From contig JBAJFE010000001.1 of the NCBI GenBank assembly GCA_037903355.1, positions 1,178,001 to 1,242,000 of the forward strand: a stretch of 64,000 nt of DNA, in the 5' to 3' direction. The DNA is from Trichuris trichiura. Its lineage: Eukaryota > Nematoda > Enoplea > Trichinellida > Trichuridae. Position 1 is the first letter of the stretch; each line of letters opens with the position of its first letter. This document shows, in pieces, positions 23,645 to 32,933 of this stretch. Below the pieces are notes generated by a model that ran no database searches, was not told the DNA's origin, and was given only the letters and a program-made list of their open reading frames with translations. The position numbers were made by a program, and so were the translations under genes.

Positions 23645-24836
23645 TTAGTTGGGTAGGGCGCAGCATTGGAATTTATTAATCGGCGCAGCCCATACTTCAC
23701 TAACCTCCACGCCATTGTCGCGATTGATAGTGGAGTTGCTCTGGATGTACAGAGCCTCCTTAATACGCCTAAGATGTAATAAGTTTTCGTGGCATATGAT
23801 CTTCGGGTGCGGGTCGAGTGTGCACCGAGATGCGTGCTCAACGATCACTGAGGCACTTATCGCGTTCTCCATGGCTTTTCGAGGGTCCGTTGTCGGTGGA
23901 CGCCCTCGGGCCGGTGGCCTGTACCCCATTGAGTCTTCGTTCGGCGTTCTTGTATGTCAACACATTCTTCATGTGTTGGCCGAATCTCTTAAGTAAAGTG
24001 TTGCCCGTTTCTCCTATGTAGGAGGCGTTGCAACCACACTTTATCTGATAAACGACACCGGGTCTGCTGTCAAAAGGAACCTTGATCTTGTCATTTCTCA
24101 CAATCGAACGAAGGTTACATGAACTTTTGAATCTAACGTTGAAATTTAAGGAGTGGCCTAGTCTCCTGATCTTTTCACTTAAGCCGTTGTAATAGGGAAG
24201 GACTAGAACCGGGCGTTGTTGGTTATCAGGCGGGGACGGTGATGAGGGTTTATTTTGTTGGCACTGTTTAATAATGGAATTGATGAATTTACTGGGGTAT
24301 CCGTTACTGCATAGTGTGTTATAAATATGTCTTAATTCTGTATTTAAATATTCGGGGTCACAAACCGTTAGGGCCCTGTCAACCATCCCTTTAACTATAC
24401 CTCTTTTAACTGAAATAGGGTGATGAGAAGAAAAGTTTAGGTGCCGGTCCGAGTGGGTGGGTTTCCTATAAACTGTTGTTTTTAACTTATTCCCTTGTTT
24501 AATGACTAAGACATCTAGAAAAGGGAGTTTACAATTATTTTCCTTCTCAATGGTTAGCGTTATCTGGTTGGGGAAGAGACTATTCAGGTGTTCCAAGAGA
24601 GTTTCTTCACTGCCTGATTTTATGATGGCAAAGATGTCGTCTACATATCTTTTGAAAAGGATAGGAGGGGCACAGTCTTGCAGAGTGCTGAAGGCTTTTT
24701 CTTCGAGATGTTCCATGAAGACCTCCGCAAGTATGGGGGAGAGTGGACTGCCCATAGGTGCACCGTCCTTTTGTGAGAAGAAACTGTCCTGGAATCTCAA
24801 GTAGTTGCCCTCGCGCATGCAGAACGACACTAATTT
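23645..24836 (-). pseudogene. Penelope-like element: RT palm to GIY-YIG, frameshifted
   Basis: Read leftwards, this carries the C-terminal half of a PLE reverse transcriptase (GSPLSPILAEVFME; catalytic YVDDIF; LPFLDVLVIKQG) and then a GIY-YIG endonuclease domain (VVYQIKC…SYIGETGNTL). A frameshift near 23,890-23,930 separates the final block (IVEHASRC … RRIKEALYIQSNSTINRD), which continues to 23,645. The 5' part (fingers, motif A) is missing, truncated at the foldback at 24,815-24,868. It forms the single-copy spacer of the Argonaute palindrome; its GIY-YIG end lies within the left arm. Confidence 0.85.
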
Positions 24837-24868
24837 AAAATCGTGCAAATTAGTGTCGTTCTGCATGC
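24815..24868. repeat. perfect 22-bp foldback with 10-nt loop
   Basis: The arm 24,815-24,836 (starting GCATGCAGAACGACAC) is perfectly complementary to 24,847-24,868, with a 10-nt loop. The left arm is genuine PLE coding sequence; the right arm is its inverted copy and replaces the expected upstream PLE sequence. This is the signature expected of snap-back synthesis or template switching at a broken end. Confidence 0.9.
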
Positions 24869-25311
24869 AACAATGGGTGTTTGATTAGTTGGGTAGGGCG
24901 CAGCATTGGAATTTATTAATCGGCGCAGCCCATACTTCACTAACCTCCACGCCATTGTCGCGATTTATGGTGTTTCTCTTTAACATGAAGAATGTGTTGA
25001 CATACAAGAACGCCGAACGAAGACTCAATGGGGTACCGGCCACCGGCCGAGGGCGACTACCTACAACGGACCCTCGAAAAGCCATGGAGAACGCGATAAG
25101 TGCCTCAGCGATCGTTGAGCACGCATCTCGGTGCACACTCGACCCGCACCCGAAGATTATTTGCCACGAAAACTTATTACATCTTAGGCGTATTAAGGAG
25201 GCTCTGTACATCCAGAGCAACTCCACTATAAATCGCGACAATGGCGCGGAGGTTAGTGAAGTATGGGCTAAGCCGATTAATAAATTCCAATGCTGCGCCC
25301 TACCCAACTAA
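24869..25311 (+). pseudogene. two opposed PLE C-terminal fragments at the palindrome centre
   Basis: 24,869-24,967 repeats the PLE tail of 23,625-23,730 in the minus orientation. At about 24,968 the sequence switches to plus orientation and gives the GIY-YIG C-terminal part to 25,311 (KNVLTYKNAERRLNG; RRIKEALYIQSNSTINRD), the mirror of 23,645-23,974. The head-to-head join shows that at least two rearrangements built the centre. Confidence 0.8.
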
Positions 25312-25370
25312 TCAAACACCCATTGTACCCATGCGCTATATAAACCCCTTACCGAATAAACACCTTCTCC

Positions 25371-25415
25371 CCAACACTGCTAACGACGGAACACGAGCAG
25401 TTCCGAAACGTACGG
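25371..25415 (+). ncRNA. hammerhead-ribozyme-like motif (PLE family 2), right arm, mutated core
   Basis: This is the mirror of 23,541-23,580 with CTAACGA (25,380-25,386) instead of CTGACGA, then the GGAAC/GTTCC hairpin and GAAA (25,405-25,408). The G-to-A change hits an invariant core position, so this copy is probably inactive. It lies just downstream of TATAAA/AATAAA-like sequences of the PLE tail. Confidence 0.5.
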
Positions 25416-25789
25416 TATTCGATTTGTTCTGTAATTTCTCTAACAATTTGCACATCCATCCGTTGGTAGGGCATTTTGATGTTTACTTACAGATACACCC
25501 AACAGGCCAAACCCGTGGATCTGAAGATCTACAATGATTTAACTTTCTAATGCTTTGCGTACTTCGCATGCTACTACTCGTTATTCTTTCTAATTTATCC
25601 AGCGGAAAAACAGTAAAGGCCTAGCTCCTCTGTTGCTAACGCCCATTTAGTAAGTAACGCTGCTCTTATCTCAGGCTGCCGGAAATGTGCGTATTTACTA
25701 ATTCGACTGCTGAGATTAGATGGTCCTGAGACCACCCGGTCGTGTAGCTTCCGATTCCGGTGAAGATGTAACATGAAATCGCTCTGCCG

Positions 25790-26085
25790 TTCACGGTGGT
25801 CCACATCAAGGTCATCAGATAAAACCAGTGCGCCGACTCGCAGCAGGCGGCACGGGAAGACAGTTAGGTAGAATCGCTCCGCCGCTCACGGCGGTCCGCA
25901 TCAAGGTCATCAGATAGAACCAGTTGGCCCACCCGCAGTGCTAGCACGGAGCCAAGCGGAAGAACACGACAGCTATAAAACGGGAAGACTGAAGGAGGAG
26001 AGATCTTTTCCGGCAGAACGTGCGCTGTTCTTGTCATGTCCGCTGTGCAAATGAATAAAGCTTTTCATTCGTGCTACTGAGCGCG
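25790..26085 (+). promoter_or_regulatory. LTR-like segment with TATA box and polyadenylation signal, right arm
   Basis: TATAAA at 25,974-25,979 is followed by AATAAA at 26,054-26,059, with the two imperfect GC-rich upstream repeats before it. Mirror of 22,873-23,166. It points towards the Argonaute relic at 26,090, which may once have been driven by it or fused to it. Confidence 0.4.
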
Positions 26086-26089
26086 TGAA

Positions 26090-26713
26090 GTTTTACAAAG
26101 AGTATTCATATCTTGTAAAAGTGCTGAAATAACTGCTTTAGTATCTTTGAATGTTGGCATAATTCTTTACGCGGTTCAGTTACCGGACCTTCAAAAGTTT
26201 CCATTTTCAGGATCATCATGTGTCAAGGCCATCCTAAATGTTTTCAATATTACCTAAACCCCCTTTTAAGGAACAGTTTTCACAATTTTCGCTAGTTCTC
26301 CCGGCATTTTGTTTTTCAGTATCTTCTGCCGCACCGAGTAGAAATGTACCCGTTAGAAGTGTTATTGGTCCTCGCGTAACAATGGCAGACGCATATGACG
26401 TTTACATGCGCAGCAATACTAAATTTCAAAAGGGGGAATATTGCATCTGATTATTGCTTCTTCGTTTAAAAACATGTGCTCTTATCATGTCAAGGAATCA
26501 GAAAACGATAAGTATCACATCTTGTATGATGACAAAACCTTAAACTCTGAGGCGATGAAGGCAACTGCTTCCTGCATCTGCCGTGTTTATGGGCGCTTCA
26601 CGCGCTCAACGAGCATGCTGCTACATATGCATTTGGCTTGTTACTGTTCTCGCAGTTGCTATGTCTCGTCGATAAAGTTGCTATGTGACTCATCTATTCC
26701 CACTAATTTGTAG
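26090..26713 (+). pseudogene. degenerate Argonaute C-terminal remnant, right arm
   Basis: The mirror of 22,243-22,872 with a few differences (e.g. PVRSVIG for PVRTVIG). It contains the penultimate-exon block (VTMADAYDVYMRSNTKFQ), an intron-like gap and the last block (KYHILYDDKTLNSEAMKA, RVYGRFTRSTSM). It has no catalytic D/E/D region and no PAZ or MID. Its divergence from copies A-C is far larger than theirs from each other, so it marks an older paralogue at this locus. Confidence 0.75.
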
Positions 26714-27629
26714 TGCTTTATTCTATTTAATCTCCTTTCTCTCTTATTTTATTTTCTCATGTCAGCGAGGTTTAAAAAACAATTTGACGAAATAGGGGAT
26801 GCTTTTTAAACAGGTATGTAGCTTTTTATGTTCAAGATGTATTAGTCTACGATGTACTTGTTCATTCCGCTAAGCTTCTCTTACGGGAAGACTGCTTCGC
26901 TAAAGAAAAAGCTAGCTTTGTTTTCTCAGACCCATCCAGACAACTTTCTAGCCATTGATAGTTAAATGACTGACGGAACAAAAACTAACAACTATTTTAT
27001 CGTTGCCATCGAGCATTTCCGTAAACTAAATTTTGGGATTAAGACCTACATACCCTATTTAGCTATAAGAGAAGCCATTTAGCTATTTGAATAAGCAGGT
27101 TCTTTTTATGTGACATTTTTTTCCGATCTATTAATATAACTTTTTCATAGGAAAATATGAAGATAATGGCAAGATATGCACTGCGCTCATTACCACCCAT
27201 TATTTTCGTGAGCTTAGACAACTGTCAGAAGCAACGATCATGGGAATGTCTGAGAACTGGTCGGTTAACTTTCAAGCAGGCTATCTGTGACGAAGGCAAA
27301 TACTAAAGCTTGCTGACCACTCGATCTAGATTAAGTTCCCACACTGTTATACCTCAAACCCATAAGAAACCATTCCGCTGCGTAATGCATTAACATTGGG
27401 CAGATATTTTAAGTGATACTAATTGGCAAAATCCCAGTGCACAAATAAAGCGAGAGCACATGGAGCAACCTGCGAGCACCGAACGACACATGTCAATGAG
27501 GTCAAGTCTACTGGGCTACACACTTTTTGGACAGAAATAGCAGGTAGCCCGTTACAAATCATCGGCTAAAGAAAAACTCGGTGCGATTATAACATGCAAT
27601 TTGTTAATGTCATTAATACTGCAAGTGCG

Positions 27630-30441
27630 TCAGATGAAGTACATTGACGATCGGATATTTTCATGAACCGTCACGGCTCTGGTAAATTCAACGTTGTCTG
27701 AGTCTTTTTCCATTCGTGAACCAAAAGAGTCGTCGCTGCTACCTCTGAAAAACAGAACAAGTCATTTAAAAGCAACCTCTTCAAAGAAAAAAGTATACGT
27801 GAGTAAATAGCAGTGGTTGCGAGAACGGTAACAAGCCAAATGAGCAAAATACACTGGAGCTGGAATGCTGACGGAACGCATGCAACGCCCATATACGTGA
27901 CAAAGATAATACGAAATCGCCTGCATTGTGTCCGCATTGAAGTTATTGTCGTCGTACAAAACATGGTATTTCGCCGGTTTGCTGGTTCCCTGAAAGGATA
28001 ATGCTTTTAGACAGAGAAGAGTGAACAGATGCAACACTCCTCACTTGAATTCCAGTATGGCTGCATAAATAAAAATCATATCCGTCTGCTGATGTCACAC
28101 GACGATCAATCACTGTCCCAGCAGGTATATTTCTACCTTTCCCAACTGCCAAGCTGTCGTCTTTGCACATAAATCTTGCGTGATGTCTCTTTTGAACCAC
28201 AACGTATGTTATTCCGGGACGATATCCTTTGTCCAAGCAACGACAGGCGGCTCGCAGAGCACGCAGTTCCTCGCGCAGTACCTTAACAGGGGATATTATT
28301 GCAACGGAAAAACTTTCTTTTTGCATCAGTCATTTTGTCACCTTTTTAAATTCACCTTCCGACACGCCATCACGAAACAGTATGATTCGGCTTGGTTTTC
28401 TGCCATTTGGGTTGGCAAACGCCCTTATCCGTTCGCGAAACTCATCTTCTAAATACAAAATTGTTTCCCATCTGTTCGGTTGTACGCGGATTGATGCTGC
28501 ATATTCTGCGCAATTCACATCTATGTTACCAACCACAGCCGCAATGGATGGAGAATCTCTATCTGCCACATGAGGATGAGTTACATCAACTCCAAGCACT
28601 AATGTATCTTTGCCAGTCAAATTAGTCTTCACAAACGGATCCGCAAGTAAACGGGTGTTCACACCACCCATTTTCATATTTATCTTTAGAGCTAAATTTG
28701 TTGCCGTCATTACCGAACGCTTCACAACGACGTCGTGCAGTACTCTCTGCATGAAACACTGCGTCATTACGCCAAACTTCACGTCAGCCACACGTTTCAC
28801 TTCCGAATATTCCTTCGTGTCGCTTAATGAGACGAACACCAAACGGCACACTTTATTATGTCCTTTGTATTCCGCCACAAGACGCTCCAAAACCTTCTCG
28901 AAAGCCGTAACATCTTGGACGGGCAATAGAATGTCTGCTTTGCGCCCCATAGTAACTCCAAGATCGTTGCATACTTTCGCCACATTCGCACAAAACTCGC
29001 CAACTTGCCCCAACGAACTTGGACGACCGAATGCAATAGCTGAGAAGTTGGCGCATTTCCCGCCTTGAAAGAATTGTACGCCACGCATCTGCCATGTACC
29101 ATTCGATGGTTCCACAACGGCTGAACGACTGCCACGCTTATACTCCAATTTCGGTGGTGGCAAAACACGACCGGGAACTTCAACAAATGTACGAGCAATG
29201 TCCAAACCAAACTCTTTCAAAAATTCATCATTTTCCAAATTCGCCCGACGCATCATTTCCATGCATACCTTCAAACGCGTTGGTGCATCCATGGCGCACT
29301 GTCGAATCACCAAAGTCGTTTGAAATCCGGACAATTTTCCCGCACCGTAACGTTGCTTCTCGGCCACGTTGCACACTTCCACTGGCAGATAGATGCTTCT
29401 ATTCTTGCTACCTGCTTGCAGCGCCGGCATTCGGGGGTACCGCAGTTGTAAATACGTTTCCTTGAAATAATCAACCACGCTGATTTCACGGCCATCGCGC
29501 ATTGTAAACATTTGGCGACTTGCGTCCGCAGCTATTCCGATAATTCGGTATTGTGCCCCGCACTGGCGATGAGTGACCGTCACACGTAGTCCTTTGACCG
29601 CACGACCGATGATCTTCAGTTCACCATCGGATAGCCTTGTGTTCGACTGAATCTGGTCGATTGAATAGCGAGGTGGCGACTGATCTGCGTTCAGCACATC
29701 GCATATATAATTGAGAACGGACTGTGGTCGGTAAAACGCGGCGTGACTGACATCAATGTTCACCATGGGTCTGTAGCCTTCGCCAACCCTCGCAGATAAG
29801 AATAAACCACGCCATAACTCCACGCCAAGCTTTAAGTTAACTCCAGATCTCGCCGGTATTTCGTAAGCACTGTTGCCGACAACACAAAATCGCTCTGCCC
29901 TACTGACAAGCGTGCAAGCACGACCTTGCGCGAGTATCACGTCGACAACTTGAATGGGACTCTGCTCCGAATCAGGTGACAAGCCAACGCCAGACTTTTG
30001 ATCTTTGAAAATTAATTTTACCGATCCGGACTTCCTTATGCTAACTTTCACTTCGATTGGTCGATTTGAACGCAGTACTTGAACGTTCATTTCACTCTCG
30101 AACGCCGCGTTCTCTTTGATAGGTAGCGGCTCTTTTGAGAACAGAAGGGCTTCACCGTCGTAGGCTACGCTGAACGGTTTTGTAAAAACCTTGCGATTTT
30201 TCTTGACCAGCTTCCAGAAGATGCTGCGTTTGTCATCTCTTGTAAGCTTCACTTTATCGCTGCCAATGTCGACGTGGTACTGTACCACCTCAATGACGCC
30301 AGTAGCAAACTTTTTCAGCTCGACGAAATTGGATACCAACTGAATTTGTTTGCCTTCCGTCCCATAATCTGGTCGAGCAATTAGATTGCTTATAGTCAGC
30401 TCACTGACTGACGATGACAGTTCGCCGGATGTGGAAGTCAT
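27630..30441 (-). CDS. ago: Argonaute (AGO clade), copy B, four exons, 880 residues
   Basis: Exons 30,441-28,342, 28,281-28,045, 27,989-27,799 and 27,744-27,630, with the same intron sizes as copy A (60, 55, 54 nt). By my count it differs from copy A at 17 of the first 700 residues (e.g. V45F, D60G, Y398R, V458F, E527G) plus three later ones (K to R in exon 2, N to D in exon 3, K854M). None touches the slicer tetrad or the 5'-phosphate pocket. It differs from copy C at only two positions: V558 here against Ile, and N860 here against Lys. All splice sites are kept, so it is probably functional. It lies tail to tail with the Argonaute relic at 26,090. Confidence 0.93.
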
Positions 30442-32085
30442 AATACAACCTGCAGCTCAATCTCGACCAACAGGCAAGCAACGACACCTCAAGAACAACT
30501 TTGCTACAGTTAAATGATGTTCAAGGTCACTCGGCTGCGCTGACTTTGAAGTGATGCCCAAGTTCATTCGATTTCCTTTAGCGCAAATAGCTTCGCGCAA
30601 CCTCAGCATGGAAATGTTCTTGGAGTAACTTTTATTATCTGCATTTTGCATTCGATTGGGAATAACGTCCTGTCTTTCTGAATTTGTGCCCAGAGGTAAC
30701 ACGATTTGACGCCAGTAGACGCTGGGGGTCTATGATGCTACGGCGGTGCCGGAAGTGTCAGGCGGCTAGCTCATAGCGTAATCTGCCGCTCTACAGCGAC
30801 ATAACAGGTTATCAGCGGCGCAACGGGTGGGACATTGTCGACAGGTTAAGTGAACACGTGCTGAGTTGTTGGCCGGCCAGCACAATGGAGCGCCAGTGGC
30901 ACATTCAGTGACCAGGTTATCGGTGTAACGGATTAGCGCCAAAGAATTCTGCTAAACTGCAACGTAATAGGCTCATGCAGTGACCCGGTTGACGGTCTAA
31001 CGGATTAGCGCCGAAGTATTCCGTTACACTGCAATGTAATAGCGTCTGTTTGTGTCACTGGTGCGGGTAGTGACCTGTAGGAATTAGCGAAGGTGATGAA
31101 ATGTAGCACCCGCGCGTGCATTGAAGCCACGGGAAACACAGTGGGGCGTTCAGGTGTTCAAGCTGAGACCTCTTCTAGCAATTCGTGAAAAACATCGGAG
31201 GTCAACTGTCCGAGCTGCAGCGTGCCTTGACAGACTAAGTAAATCTGATTCTGCGTTAAGTCTGTCCCGGAATCTAGTGGTAACTTCCCATCGACAAGTG
31301 AAGGCAGCGTAAATGTGGCACGAAGAACGCGCAATATTCGTAGGGGCATCGACTGGCTGCAGGAAACAGTGCCAGACGAAGAGGCGGCTGTGCTTACCCT
31401 ACGCAGCAAGGGACTGCTGCACAGCCAGGGCTCCTTCGGTTGCACACACCTTGACCGGACGAGGCGCCAGCGCCACAGCCGTTGTCACAGTCAACGGTAT
31501 GTCGAGCGTTAACGTTTACTTCCTCTGACGCCTTCTGCGTGATTAGGTGCACCCCAGTGAACCCGTCAGATGCGCCTATAGCAAAATCGACGCGTCGCCT
31601 TCGTCAGGCTGAGCGCCTGCGTTATCAGTACGTGTGCGTTTTCCTTTTTTGCGTTACTCATTGCTCGCGTGTTCAGTGATCGCTAAATAACGTTACTTTG
31701 CGCTATGCTTCTTGTCGTTTGCGCCACGGTCAAAACTGCATAACCCAACAGCAGCAACGAACACGCGTTATGATAACGTTTAGGCTTAGGCTAGGGCAGA
31801 GCACGATGGCCGGCGTCGTTACAGCTCGCACTTGGAAACAATTGCCTGAACGGGCAACTGTTTCCAGGTGTGCAGCTTTCTTTCGCTAATACGCATCGCG
31901 CATGATCGCTAAATAACGTTACTTTGCGTTATGCTTCTTGTCGTTTGCGCCACGGGCAAAAGTGAGAAGCCCAGTAGCAGCCACGAACACGCGTTATATT
32001 AAGGTTTAGGCTTAGGTTAGGGCAGAGCACGATGCCCGGCACAGGTATAGCTCGCGCTTGGAAACAATTGCTCGCACTTGGAAAC
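30442..32085 (-). other. upstream region of Argonaute B and duplication junction
   Basis: 30,442-31,772 mirrors the region upstream of copy A, including the 72-bp repeats (about 30,904-31,047). Beyond 31,772 is hAT-end debris: two imperfect 226-bp repeats each with TTTAGGCTTAGG(C/T)TAGGGCAG (31,780 and 32,004) and two GCACTTGGAAACAATT-like strings that lead into the junction. No gene seen. Confidence 0.55.
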
Positions 32086-32933
32086 AATTTGACGAAATAG
32101 GGGATGCTTTTTAAACAGGTATGTAGCTTTTTATGTTCAAGATGCATTAGTCTACAATGTACTTGTTCATTCCGCTAAGCTTCTCTTACGGGAAGACTGC
32201 TTCGCTAAAGAAAAAGCTAGCTTTGTTTTCTCAGACCCGTCCAGACAACGTTCTAGCCATTGATAGTTAAATGACTGACGGAACAAAGACTAACACCCAT
32301 TTTATCGTTGCCATCGAGCATTTCCGTAAACTAAATTTTGGGATGAAGACCCATATACCCTATTTAGCTATAAGAGAAGCCATTTAGCTAATTGAATAAG
32401 CAGGTTCCTTTTATGTCACATTTTTTCCGATCTATTAATATAACTTTTTCATAGGAAAATATGAAGATAATGGCAAGATATGTACTGCGCTCATTACCAC
32501 CCATTATTTTCGTGAGCTTAGACAACTGTCAGAAGCAACGATCATGGGAATATCTGAGAACTGGTCGGTTAACTTTCAAGCAGGCTATCTGTGACGAAGG
32601 CAAATACTAAAGCTTGCTGACCACTCGATCTAGATTAAGTTCCCACACTGTTATACCTCAAACCCATAAGAAAGCATTCCGCTGCGTAATGCATTAACAT
32701 TGAGCAGATATTTTAAGTGATACTAATTGGCAAAATGCCAGTGCACAAATAAAGCGAGAGCACATGGAGCAACCTGCGAGCACCGAACGACACATGTCAA
32801 TGAGCTCAAGTCTACTGGGCTACACACTTTTTGGACAGAAATAGCAGGTAGCCCGTAACAAATCATCGGCAAAAGAAAAACTCGGTGCGATTATAACATG
32901 CAATTTGTTAATGTCATTAATACTGCAAGTGCG

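Larger units (their letters stand above)
17177..23974 (+). repeat. left arm of the Argonaute palindrome
   Basis: The sequence is an almost collinear inverted match to 24,983-31,772: paired positions sum to about 48,956 (Argonaute starts 18,515 and 30,441; relics 22,515 and 26,441; inner edges 23,974 and 24,983). The arms are about 6.8 kb with a 1.0-kb spacer. A second partner, copy C, pairs at a sum of about 54,260 and extends the homology outwards through the hAT to 14,376/39,884. Small indels and scattered substitutions show that the arms are not identical. Confidence 0.9.
24983..31772 (-). repeat. right arm of the Argonaute palindrome
   Basis: Inverted match to 17,177-23,974. It carries, from the inside out, the PLE tail, the LTR-like segment, an Argonaute relic and Argonaute B. 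Homology with the left arm ends near 31,772, where copy B's flank continues into hAT-end debris while the left arm continues into the hAT terminus at 17,176. Confidence 0.9.
26781..32085 (-). repeat. 5.3-kb tandem duplication, unit 1 (with Argonaute B)
   Basis: The unit repeats in the same orientation from 32,086 (offset 5,304-5,305 bp). The junction at 32,082-32,090 has the short shared sequence AAACAATTT found at the unit start, consistent with a microhomology-mediated duplication. The distal part (31,676-32,080) holds two imperfect about 226-bp repeats with hAT-subterminal motifs at 31,780 and 32,004; these are not in unit 2. Confidence 0.88.

Noticed and set aside
31780..32025. Interstitial nematode-type telomere repeats (TTAGGC)
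   Set aside because: Only two units at each site, fixed within hAT-derived sequence; no extended array.
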